Origin: Streptomyces sp. GESEQ-35
GTDB taxonomy: Bacteria; Actinomycetota; Actinomycetes; Streptomycetales; Streptomycetaceae
NCBI RefSeq assembly: GCF_017948485.1
Contig: NZ_JAFFSX010000020.1
Span: 144,844-208,843 of the forward strand
DNA length: 64,000 nucleotides
Direction: 5' to 3'
Shown here: piece after piece, positions 8,517-16,562 of the stretch
How positions within the stretch are numbered: the first letter of the stretch is position 1
Layout of the letters: the number at the start of each line of letters is the position of its first letter
Made by a program: the position numbers and the translations under genes
Notes under the pieces: generated by a model
Seen by the model: the letters and a program-made list of their open reading frames with translations, nothing else
Told to the model about the DNA's origin: nothing
Databases searched by the model: none

Positions 8517-10013
8517 TCACTTGCACTCCTGGCCGGTGTTGATGCAGTCGACCAGGGTGTTCATCACCTGCTCGTCGAAGACATTGACGAAGTCTCCATG
8601 GTCGGTGATCGGCTTGTGCATCTGCTCCGGGAAGCCGTCCACCGCGTAGAAGGCGCTCGACTGTCCGTTGTCGTTCAGGCTCGGCGCGTCCACGTCGTAC
8701 ACCAGGCGCTGCACCAGCTGCGGAATGGCCTGAAAGCCGTTCGGGCAGGCACCGGTGTTCGGGTCGGCGAACGCGACGTGATCACGGTGGTTGGCGCTGT
8801 CGATGTTCCGGCCGTCCCAGCAGCTCTGGAACTTGGACGTCCGGACGACACTGCTGCCCTCGGGACAGATCGGGTACTTGTCCGTCAGCTGTCGGTCCTC
8901 GAAGCCGGTGCAACTCCATGCGGCGTTGGCATTGGCTGTTCCGTTGGTGAACGCCTTGGCGTCACCGGTGATGATCCGCAGGAACTTGGGCATCGCCACG
9001 ACCTTGCCGGCCGCATTGCCCACGTACTCCAGGGTCACCTGTGACGCCGTGAGGATCTTCCCGGCGTTGCCCTCCGCGCCCCCGCCCGCCTGGTCGGCGT
9101 CGAACTCCTGGGTGCCGTCCTGCAGGCGGAGAACCGGCCAGTAGTACGACGACTTGTCGCCCTGGTTCTGGCAGGTGGTCTCGCCGTCCGCGAAGTCCTC
9201 GTCACTGGCGAAGGCGTCGTTCGCCTGGTTGCCGACATAGTCGTGCGTGTGGTGCGCTCCATTGTCCACACCCGGGGCGACGATGATGTTGTCGGTGTTG
9301 TACAGCTTGTTCGCGTTTACCCCGCAGTCAGTGCTGAACTTGCCGAGCGAGGCGTTCTGTTGCTGCTGGGGGCTGTTGACGTTGGGCTGGACGGTGGTGA
9401 TGTCCACGAAGTCGGCGGCGACCGGACCGTTGCCGGCCTGACCGCTGTCGGCGGGCTCCTCCTGCCCGTTCCCCGGGTTCTGGCCGTTCTGATCTTCGCC
9501 GCCCTCCCCGTTGCCGGCCTGATTCTCGGCGGCGCGGAGCGTACAGGCGGCCAAGGACTCCAGACCTTGCGGCCGGTCTGCTGTACGACCGATGGCGATG
9601 GCGATCCGGTCGATGGTCGCGGTCCGCTTTTCCTTCAGCGGGCTCATGATCGCGTTGTTGGCGAAGTTGCTGTCCTGCCGTACGGCCTGGGTCGAGCTCT
9701 GCAACCGCTGGTAGGCATCCGCGACTTGCTGGTCCAGCAGCGCGAGTTCCCTGTCGACCTCGGCCCTGGCCTGATCGGGCACCTGCTGCAGCCGGGTACC
9801 GACATCGGGACAGTCAATGGTGGCGGCCCCCGCCGCCATGGCTTGGTTCAGCTGATCCTGGGACGAACTCTTGGTGGTGTTGCCACTGCCGCTCTCACCG
9901 GCCGAGGCGTACACATTCACCGCTATCAGTCCCCCTGCCCCCAGGGCAGTCGCCGCCACGGCCGCGATGGCCCGGCGGGTCGTTTTCGATCGCTTGCGCG
10001 TGCTCCGTCGCAT
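8517..10013 (-). CDS. secreted DUF1996-domain protein
   Basis: A 498-residue exported protein. The N-terminus has a basic stretch followed by a hydrophobic core (AAVAATALGAGGLIAVNVYA), consistent with a Sec signal or anchor. Residues about 60-150 are helical and Gln-rich. A Gly/Asn/Gln-rich linker (NGEGGEDQNGQNPGNG) follows. The C-terminal half is DUF1996, with the family's HHTHDYVGN, LRIITGDAKA and SCWDGRNIDSANHRDHVAF segments and paired cysteines. The function of DUF1996 is unknown; it occurs in secreted fungal and actinobacterial proteins. The ATG at 10013 has an AAAGGAG ribosome site. The gene stands alone and ends before a strong hairpin. Confidence 0.9.
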   Translation of the reverse strand: MRRSTRKRSKTTRRAIAAVAATALGAGGLIAVNVYASAGESGSGNTTKSSSQDQLNQAMAAGAATIDCPDVGTRLQQVPDQARAEVDRELALLDQQVADAYQRLQSSTQAVRQDSNFANNAIMSPLKEKRTATIDRIAIAIGRTADRPQGLESLAACTLRAAENQAGNGEGGEDQNGQNPGNGQEEPADSGQAGNGPVAADFVDITTVQPNVNSPQQQQNASLGKFSTDCGVNANKLYNTDNIIVAPGVDNGAHHTHDYVGNQANDAFASDEDFADGETTCQNQGDKSSYYWPVLRLQDGTQEFDADQAGGGAEGNAGKILTASQVTLEYVGNAAGKVVAMPKFLRIITGDAKAFTNGTANANAAWSCTGFEDRQLTDKYPICPEGSSVVRTSKFQSCWDGRNIDSANHRDHVAFADPNTGACPNGFQAIPQLVQRLVYDVDAPSLNDNGQSSAFYAVDGFPEQMHKPITDHGDFVNVFDEQVMNTLVDCINTGQECK

Positions 10014-10506
10014 GGGGCTCCTTTGAGATCTCTGGGGCGAGCGCCGGCCAGGTGGCGCTTCCGCTCACCGCCACGGCGCGTTCGATGCCGATGCCGTTCG
10101 TGATGCAGGCCCGACCGAAGCGCCGCGCTCAGCGACAGCCCGGCACCACGGGGTTGGCAGACGAAGCCACCAGCCCGCTCCGGCCATGGCCCGCGCCAGG
10201 TGGCCCGGGCGAGCCCGACAGGAGAGAGCCTCGACGGGACTCAAGGACACTGGCCGAGTGCCGTACGTGATCACTTAGCCTCCTCGGAATCCTCAAGCGC
10301 CGCCGACCTGCTGCGACTTCGTCACCAGGGGTACGGATGGGACAAGCTCGATGAGAGAGCACGCGGTGTCGCGTAAGGCTCTCGTAAGGATTCGCGGGAC
10401 CGGGCCCCGTCCGGACGCTCGGCCGACCGAGTCACCAACGCCACCCAACCGCACACCCGACCGGTGCCGATCCGCTCGCCCACGGACATGCGAGCGAAGG
10501 CACCGG
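10014..10506. other. non-coding gap upstream of the DUF1996 gene
   Basis: No convincing gene is visible. The only notable signal is GTAAG-N6-GTAAG at 10373-10388. It repeats the 11-base phasing seen at 8335-8356 and is a possible site for the same type of regulator. Confidence 0.5.
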
Positions 10507-11063
10507 TCACGCGACTGGTGAACGCGCCGCAGCGACAACCGGCCGTCGCACACGGAGCCGGCGGAACCGATCGCGTCGCAGCAGCGGCCGTTCGACGAGG
10601 ACGTACGAGACGAGGGCCGCCGCGACCGCCGCCGTGACGCCGGCGGGGAGCAGCCAGTCGCCGTCCACGCCGAGGTCGGAGAGCAGCCGGACGACGGGGT
10701 GGTGCCACAGGGACATCCCGTAGCTGAGGTTGCGTCCGACCCACGCCAGCGCGGGGACGGACAGCAGACGGGAGGGCCATGACTGTGGGCACATGTCCAT
10801 CGCGGCGACCACCACGGCCGACAGAAGGCGGCAGCCAGAGATCCGACCGTTTACCACACAGGGTTCCACCCGCCCGGTTCGGTGATCGGGATCTGCCAAG
10901 CGATCAGGCCCAGCCGCGCGAGCGCCGGCCAACACAGTCGTCCCGCCCATCGGCGCAACAGCGCCGGCCGCGCGGTCGTCAGCGCGTGGTCGGGCCAGCG
11001 CGATGGCCGGCAGCGCCGCGACCCAGCCCACACCGTCCGCGCCGTCGCGTGGCGCAGGAGCAC
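10507..11063 (-). pseudogene. C-terminal remnant of an acyltransferase-3 (OafA-like) membrane protein
   Basis: The last 95 or so codons read well as the C-terminus of a family-3 membrane acyltransferase: SVPALAWVGRNLSYGMSLWH matches the family's typical GRISYGLYLWHWPV segment, then VTAAVAAALVSYVLVERPLL, the final span with the usual ERP motif. Upstream, similarity continues only in pieces across two frames (ALARLGLIAWQIPITEP ends in a stop at 10851). The large N-terminal membrane region with the catalytic His is absent. It is a decayed, inactive gene. Confidence 0.65.
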
Positions 11064-11151
11064 CAGCCGGGTCGGAAGACGACCCGCACGACACCGTGAT
11101 CATCACAAGGTGCAGGGCATCGCGGAACAAGCCCTCACCCGTTCTTAGAAG

Positions 11152-11538
11152 GTGACGGACCTGCCGGTCAGCCGCGAAGGCGCAGCGAGCGCACACGACT
11201 TCGCGGACCTGCGGAGGATTTTCACCAAGCTCCGCCCGAAGCCGCAGCACGCCAACACACTGCTGCGGACCCGGCTCGCCCTGACGAACGCGGAGATCAT
11301 CGGACGCCTGGTGACGGGCAGAGTGACGACGCCCTCGAACCAGGAGCTTGGCACGTCGTCAACAAGCACTGTGTGGCCGACACAGACCACGGCAGCAGAA
11401 TGCCGGGCACACGCGCGAACGCACCGACTGCCGGAGGAGCCGGCGCACAAGGCTTCAACCGGAGGACGAGAGCCATACTGGACCGTGCGGGGGACGATCT
11501 CGTGGTGGCTTGGTAGTGGAGGGGCAGCAATCCGGTGA
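11152..11538 (+). CDS. uncertain small ORF coupled to the TerD gene
   Basis: A 128-residue reading frame with no recognised domain. The first 70 codons have Streptomyces-like third positions (DLRRIFTKLRPKPQHANTLL, LALTNAEIIGRLVTGRV). The rest is less convincing. Its TGA overlaps the GTG start of the TerD gene (GTGA), an arrangement that favours a real coupled gene, but chance cannot be excluded. The helix-rich N-terminal half could be a remnant of a regulatory protein. No function is proposed. Confidence 0.3.
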   Translation: MTDLPVSREGAASAHDFADLRRIFTKLRPKPQHANTLLRTRLALTNAEIIGRLVTGRVTTPSNQELGTSSTSTVWPTQTTAAECRAHARTHRLPEEPAHKASTGGREPYWTVRGTISWWLGSGGAAIR

Positions 11539-12068
11539 GCAGCAACAGCCAGGGACTGGGGAAGGCCGAGGTGCGGCTCAAGTGGGACCCAAGTCCCTGG
11601 AATCAGCCACCCCATCACCTCGACATCATCGCCGCCACCTACTCGGCGGACGCCCCCTACGGGCGGCCGGTGTACGTCGTCCACTTCGACAGCCGCTCAC
11701 CGGACGGCACCATCAACATGAGCCGGCACAGCCAGACCGGCCAGGGCTTCGGCTATGTCGAAGTGATGACGCTGGAGCTCGATCGCCTCGCGCCCTCCTT
11801 CGCACGAGTAGTCGTGGGCGTGGCGATCCACCAGAACAACGGACCCAAAACCTTCGGCGACATATCGAACGCCGGAGTGCTGGTGGTCGAGGGGTACAGG
11901 GAACTGCTCAAGGACGACTTCGCACAGTTTGCCGGATCCACCGCCGCCACCGTCGCGGAGTTCACCCGTGATACCTCCGCAGCCTGGGAGTTTCACCAGA
12001 TGGTTCGAGGGTTCGACAGCGATCCCGTGGTCTTCACCGCGGAGATGGGCAACGCCCCGCAGCGCTGA
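11535..12068 (+). CDS. TerD-family protein
   Basis: A 177-residue TerD/CABP-type protein. It starts KAEVRLKWDPSPWNQPP and contains the conserved VVHFDSRSPDG segment, the acidic Ca-binding part of the fold, followed by FGYVEVMTLELDRLAPSFAR and VVVGVAIHQ. TerD proteins bind calcium and belong to tellurite/stress-response modules. A close paralogue forms the C-terminal half of the protein at 30874-31716, about 19 kb away, but that one has an extra N-terminal repeat region. A GGAGGGGC ribosome site precedes the GTG. No TerB, TerC or TerZ genes are nearby, so this is a stand-alone stress-type protein. Confidence 0.85.
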   Translation: MSSNSQGLGKAEVRLKWDPSPWNQPPHHLDIIAATYSADAPYGRPVYVVHFDSRSPDGTINMSRHSQTGQGFGYVEVMTLELDRLAPSFARVVVGVAIHQNNGPKTFGDISNAGVLVVEGYRELLKDDFAQFAGSTAATVAEFTRDTSAAWEFHQMVRGFDSDPVVFTAEMGNAPQR

Positions 12069-12347
12069 CCGCCAGCAGCGCAGAAACGTACGGCCGTTCA
12101 CGTCGGCATCGTCCTGGCCACGGAGCACCACCCCGACTGACCGTGGCACCTCCGCCTCCTGGTCACCGCGTGAGTGGGGCGGTGATCTGCAAATGACCGA
12201 GGTCCTCTGACGCATCCGCGTACCCCGCCCGCCACGGCCAGAACTCATACCTGCACGACATCGGCCACGTCTCCTGCCACATCACGCTGCCGGAGCACCG
12301 CTGTTCCGCCCCCGCCGCACACCCCCACGCAGGAGCTCTGATCGTGC

Positions 12348-13159
12348 TCATGAGTGACCGCGGTTTCCGTTCACGTGTCTTCGGCCCACCGTGCCCGGGA
12401 TCCGTCCAACGCGACGCCAGCGGGCCAGTACGGCCCGGCCGTAGTTGTTCGTGCCGGCCACACGGTCCAGCTCCGCGCCACTGGGCACACGCCCCGCGGT
12501 CAGCTGCCGCTGGAAGTGCTCCCCATCACCTCCTCCACCGTCACTCCCGCAGACCGAGACGGATCGCCCTGCGGCGGCAGAGCGTGCCTCGCCGACTCTC
12601 CATCTCCTACCGACTCTCGACCGCTCTCATCCGCCCCTTGCCGCCCCGAACTTGTCTCGTCTCGGCCCTCTGCTCCTGTCTCTCGCCGGACGTGCTCTGC
12701 ATTGTCTCGACGGCCGGAACGGTGCGCGAGCAGTTCCACCGACAACAGCAGAGCGACCGGCGGCCAACCCACCACCAACATCGGCTTCCACGCCAGCGCA
12801 GGCGCCGCCGCCACATTCGCCGCCAACGACACCGCGATACCGAGCAGGAACGCCAGCCACACCACGGCCCGCGCCCGGCGGCCCCCACCCCGATTCGGGG
12901 TCAGCAGTCCGACCGTCGCCAACAGCAACAACCCGTCAACCGAGAGGGGCCACAGCGTCGCGCTCACCGCATCCGCCCCGCCCTGCAAGGCAAACGCCCG
13001 CTGATGAACGTACGAGGCGTATCCAGCCACCGACGCCACCACCAACGCGCAGCCCCGCCGCACCCACACCTCAAACCCGACACCGGTACCCCCGGTGTCT
13101 AGTGAGGCATCACGAACACTCGGAGCCTCTTCGCGCTCCGCCGCGCCCAAGGCGCTCAC
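12348..13159 (-). pseudogene. DUF2637 (Spd-like) membrane protein, frameshifted
   Basis: The N-terminal 200 codons encode a DUF2637 protein: VVASVAGYASYVHQRAFAL, ATLWPLSVDGLLLLATVGLL, VVWLAFLLGIAVSLAANVAA and MLVVGWPPVALLLSVELLAH give four spans. This family is common on Streptomyces plasmids and integrative elements. The frame hits a stop at 12500. The conserved C-terminal segment (EHFQRQLTAGRVPSGAELDR, then VAGTNNYGRAVLARWRR) continues in another frame to the stop at 12348. The two join if one G is added to the run of four G at 12521-12524. The GTG start overlaps the stop of the upstream ORF (GTGA). This is a recent mutation or a homopolymer sequencing error. Confidence 0.8.
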
Positions 13160-13545
13160 CGGGAACCACCCCCACGACGACGGCGCTTCAGCTGTTGCGG
13201 CACCGCCACCGTCCCGGAAACAATCAGCTCACGGCCCATCCGGGGCCGTACAGATGCTGTCGGTGCCCCGCCGGGGACGCTTCGCCACACTCTGTGTTTC
13301 ACCAGGTCACGTGAGCTCATCAGGTTGGCCCCGGCCTGCCCGACGTGCATCAAGTCCCTTTCAAGCACGGCGAATTCGGCATACCAACTGTCCTGGTCGC
13401 AGCCCGGAACACTGCCAAGGATCACAGCGGCGAGGTTCGCCGGGAGCCAGCGATCCGGACCGCGAGACACGTGCCGTCGTGTCTGTCGCCGACTTGCTCG
13501 TGCCCGCGGCCTCCGGCTCTCCCGCGGGACGAGCACGCCGTCCAT
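13156..13545 (-). CDS. hypothetical protein upstream of the DUF2637 gene
   Basis: A reading frame of up to 129 codons whose TGA overlaps the DUF2637 start (GTGA). Codon bias is weaker than in neighbouring genes, as often seen on mobile elements. The most plausible coding part is SWYAEFAVLERDLMHVGQAG through SVRPRMGRELIVSGTVAVPQ with a basic tail (KRRRRGGGSR). It may start at an internal codon near 13350. No domain is recognised. Coupling to DUF2637 suggests a relic of a transferred element. Confidence 0.35.
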   Translation of the reverse strand: MDGVLVPRESRRPRARASRRQTRRHVSRGPDRWLPANLAAVILGSVPGCDQDSWYAEFAVLERDLMHVGQAGANLMSSRDLVKHRVWRSVPGGAPTASVRPRMGRELIVSGTVAVPQQLKRRRRGGGSR

Positions 13546-13634
13546 GGGCGGAGTTCATCTCCGCTTTGGCCGCACGGCGGTGCCTCCCGCAATCGCTCCG
13601 CGGCAAGCCCCCGCCGTAGCACCGCACCGTCGGC

Positions 13635-14918
13635 TCAGCGCAGCCGGTCCTTGGCCTTGTAATACGCGCCGCCGAAGGGCAGGAACCAGGCGGTGCCGTT
13701 GTAGAAGGGGACGGGGACCTTGGGGAAGCCGAGGCCGCGCAGGGGGTTGGCCTCCGGCTTGCCGTCCATCATCTCGGCGACGGCCCGGCCCATGTAGGTG
13801 GCCATCTGGACGCCGTGGCCGCAGTAACCCATGGAGTAGTACAGGCCGTTGACATCGCCCGCGTGCGGGAGGCGGTCCCAGGAGAAGCCGACCGTGCCGC
13901 CCCAGACGTAGTCGATCCGGACGCCGTCCAGCTGAGGGAAGATCTGCGTCATCTCCCGCGTCAGGATGTCCCCGCTCTTGAGGTCGGATGCCGGGTTGGA
14001 GGGAGCGAAGCGGGCCCGGCCGCCGAAGGCCAGACGGTGGTCGGGAGTGAGGCGGATGTAGTGGCCGATGTTCTTGGAGTCGACCACCAGACGGGCGTTG
14101 GGGATCAGCTGCCGTGCCCGCTCCTCCCCCAGCGGTTCGGTCACGACGATGAAGCTGCCGACGTTGATCAGCCGCTTGCGGAACCACGGCAACGCCTTGT
14201 CGGTGTAGGCGTCGGTGGCGGCCATGACCTGCTTGGCGCGGATGGTGCCGTGCAGGGTTTCGACCAGGAAGCCTCCATCCGGAAGCCGGGTCAGGCCGGT
14301 GGCCGCGTTGCGTTCGTGGATGCGTGCGCCCGCGCGCTCGGCGGCCTCGGCGAGGCCGTGGACATACTTGCCGACGTGCAGCCCGGCGCTGAGCGGATCG
14401 AGCAGGGCGCCGTGGTAGTGGTCCGAGCCCAGCTCCGACCTCAGCTCGTCGCGGGAGAGCAGGGTGGTCTCGTGGTCGAAGTGCTCGGCCAGCTCGCGCT
14501 GCTTGGCCCGCATGGCCTCGAAGTGCTGCGGCTTGTAGGCGACTCCGAGGCGACCGGAGCGGTTGAAGTCGCAGTCGATCTGCTCCTTGTGCGTCAACTC
14601 CTCGACGACGTCGACCGCTTCGCGGAAGGCGTCGTACAACTCCCGTGCGCGTTCCTGTCCGTAGCGCTTGCGGGCCTCGCCGACCGGGATGGTGATGCCC
14701 TGGGTGCACATGCTGCCGTTGCGTCCCGAGGCACCCGAGCCGACCTTGTCCTTCTCGACGAGGACGACGCGGGCGCCCTTGCGGGCGGTGTGGTAGGCGG
14801 TGGACAGGCCGGTGATGCCGCCGCCGACGACCACGACGTCCGCTTCCTCGGGCAGGTCACGGCCGGAGCGGTCGGGCAGGGGCGGGGCGGTGTCCAGCCA
14901 GTACGGGATCTGCTTCAT
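13635..14918 (-). CDS. FAD-dependent amine oxidase (DAO family, PuuB-like)
   Basis: A 427-residue flavoprotein. The N-terminal ADP-binding motif VVVVGGGITGLSTAYHTARK lies near residue 30, with EKDKVGSGASGRNGS after it, and the C-terminal GYCGHGVQMATYMGRAVAEM closes the FAD site, as in gamma-glutamylputrescine oxidase and glycine oxidase relatives (DAO family). It would oxidise a secondary or primary amine to an aldehyde or imine with oxygen. The ATG at 14918 follows a CAGGAG site. The gene lies 14 bases after the HAD gene and ends the large minus-strand operon. The substrate is probably the amine released by the other operon enzymes. Confidence 0.85.
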   Translation of the reverse strand: MKQIPYWLDTAPPLPDRSGRDLPEEADVVVVGGGITGLSTAYHTARKGARVVLVEKDKVGSGASGRNGSMCTQGITIPVGEARKRYGQERARELYDAFREAVDVVEELTHKEQIDCDFNRSGRLGVAYKPQHFEAMRAKQRELAEHFDHETTLLSRDELRSELGSDHYHGALLDPLSAGLHVGKYVHGLAEAAERAGARIHERNAATGLTRLPDGGFLVETLHGTIRAKQVMAATDAYTDKALPWFRKRLINVGSFIVVTEPLGEERARQLIPNARLVVDSKNIGHYIRLTPDHRLAFGGRARFAPSNPASDLKSGDILTREMTQIFPQLDGVRIDYVWGGTVGFSWDRLPHAGDVNGLYYSMGYCGHGVQMATYMGRAVAEMMDGKPEANPLRGLGFPKVPVPFYNGTAWFLPFGGAYYKAKDRLR

Positions 14919-14932
14919 GACGGGGCTCCTGT

Positions 14933-15598
14933 TCAGCAACCGAGCAGTGCCGGCAGGCCCGACAGGTCGGGCAGTTCGTCGTACGGCTGGTGGTCGGCGC
15001 TGCCGGGGCGGCCGTAGCGGTTGATCCACACCCGGCGCTTCAGCCCGAGGTCACGGGTCGGGATGATGTCGTACTCCCAGCCCTGGGCGGTGTGGATGAC
15101 CTGGGACGGATCGACGCCGATGGTCTTGTACGCGTGCTCGAAGGTCTGCCGGTCCGGCTTGTACGCACCCGCCTGCTCGGCGGTGATGACATGGTCGAAC
15201 TCGACGCCGATGTTGGCGATGTTCTGCGCGATGAACCGGTCCTCGGTGTTCGAGATGATCGCAATCTCGTAGCGGGACTTCAACGCCCGCAGCGCGTCCG
15301 GGACTTCGGGGAAGGGGCCGAAGGCGGGGACGGCCTCGACCAGGGCGTCGCCGTCCGACTCGCGGTACTCCAGGCCGTGCAGACGCATCGCCGTCCTGAG
15401 GCTGGAGTGGAGGACCTCGTGATAAGGGCGGTAGGACTCCAGGACCGCCTGGAAGCGCATGACGCGGAAGTCGTCGAGGAACTCGTCGACGTCCAGGCCG
15501 TCCAGGTCCAGCCTGTCGGCGAGGACCTTCAGGGTGGTGGGGGTGAGCTGGAAGTCGACCAGAGTGCCGTAGGCGTCGAAGGTGACGATCTCTCGCAT
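14933..15598 (-). CDS. haloacid dehalogenase type II-like hydrolase
   Basis: A 221-residue HAD-superfamily protein. Motif I is FDAYGTLVDF, with Asp8 as nucleophile and Tyr in the position typical of L-2-haloacid dehalogenases. Motif II is IAIISNTED and motif III contains the Lys of AGAYKPDRQTF. The C-terminal GWEYDIIPTRDLGLKRRVWI is characteristic of the type II class. It could hydrolyse a C-halogen or phosphate bond; within this operon the physiological substrate is unknown. The gene is 25 bases from the aldo/keto reductase upstream and 14 from the amine oxidase downstream, so it belongs to the same transcript. Confidence 0.85.
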   Translation of the reverse strand: MREIVTFDAYGTLVDFQLTPTTLKVLADRLDLDGLDVDEFLDDFRVMRFQAVLESYRPYHEVLHSSLRTAMRLHGLEYRESDGDALVEAVPAFGPFPEVPDALRALKSRYEIAIISNTEDRFIAQNIANIGVEFDHVITAEQAGAYKPDRQTFEHAYKTIGVDPSQVIHTAQGWEYDIIPTRDLGLKRRVWINRYGRPGSADHQPYDELPDLSGLPALLGC

Positions 15599-15623
15599 GG
15601 GGATCAGCCTCGTTTCAGGGGGT

Positions 15624-16562
15624 TCAGACGATCTTCTCGCCGGGGGCGACGACGGCGTCGAGGGCGGTCAGGTCGGTGGCGTCGGGGATCCAGTCGGCCG
15701 CCGCAGCGTTCGCGGTGACTTGGTCGGGGGTCATGGCGCCGCAGATCACGGAACCCACGGCGGGCAGAGCCGCGAGTCCGCCGACGGCCACCTGGAGCAG
15801 GCCCAGGCCGCGTTCCGCGCCGTACGCGGTCAGCGCCTCGACCCGGTCGAGGGCGGCGTCAGTGAGCCAGCCCTGCCGCCACGACAGCCGGCTGCCGGAC
15901 GGAGGCGCTTCGCCGCGCCGGTACTTGCCGCTGAGCAGGCCGTTGGCCAGCGGGTAGTACGGCAGCAGGTCGACGCCATGGCGCAGACAGGCGGGGATCA
16001 GGTCCTGCTCCACGCCGCGATCGAGCAGGTGGTAGCGGGCCTGGGTGGACACGAAGGAGTCGGTGAGCCGGCCGGCCGGGAGGTTGGAGCAGCCGAGGTG
16101 CCGGATCTTGCCCTCGTCGACCAGCTCGCGCAGGGCGGCGACGGTCTCGTCCAGCGGGGTGACGCCGTCCGGCTCGTGGTACTGGTACAGGTCGATGCGG
16201 TCGGTGCCGAGCCGGCGCAGCGAGGCTTCGACCGCGTACCGGATGTAGGGGCGTGCGCCGCGCCGGCCGTACCGGGTCGCGTCCGGTCCCATCTCCATGC
16301 CGAACTTGGTGGCCAGGACGACCTGGTCACGGCGGCCCTTCAGCGCGGCGCCCAACAGCCGTTCGCCGTCGCCGCGTTCGCCGCCCCGGTCGCCGAACCC
16401 GCCGTACATGTCAGCCGTGTCGAAGAGGGTGATCCCGGCGTCCAGCGCGGCGTGGACGACGGCTCTCGTGCCGTCCTCGTCGAGGCGGGAGCCGATGTTG
16501 TTGCCGCCGAGGCCGACCACCGAGACGGTCGGCCCGCGCTCGCCGAGCGTGCGGTACCTCAT
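15624..16562 (-). CDS. aldo/keto reductase
   Basis: A 312-residue AKR-family TIM barrel. The tetrad region is visible: ITLFDTADMYGG with Asp and Tyr near residue 50, VVLATKFGMEMG with the Lys, and DLYQYHEPDGVTPLDE with the His. NADPH would be bound by the C-terminal LPAVGSVICGAMTPDQVTAN segment. It reduces an aldehyde or ketone. The ATG at 16562 overlaps the end of the aldehyde dehydrogenase (ATGA). Carrying both an aldehyde dehydrogenase and a reductase lets the pathway dispose of an aldehyde intermediate in either redox direction. Confidence 0.88.
   Translation of the reverse strand: MRYRTLGERGPTVSVVGLGGNNIGSRLDEDGTRAVVHAALDAGITLFDTADMYGGFGDRGGERGDGERLLGAALKGRRDQVVLATKFGMEMGPDATRYGRRGARPYIRYAVEASLRRLGTDRIDLYQYHEPDGVTPLDETVAALRELVDEGKIRHLGCSNLPAGRLTDSFVSTQARYHLLDRGVEQDLIPACLRHGVDLLPYYPLANGLLSGKYRRGEAPPSGSRLSWRQGWLTDAALDRVEALTAYGAERGLGLLQVAVGGLAALPAVGSVICGAMTPDQVTANAAAADWIPDATDLTALDAVVAPGEKIV

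Noticed and set aside
11145..11684. 179-codon minus-strand frame across the TerD upstream region
   Set aside because: Antisense to TerD coding sequence and without family motifs.
13156..13545. att site or tRNA gene marking an integrated element near DUF2637
   Set aside because: No cloverleaf-forming sequence, integrase or repeated att core was seen.
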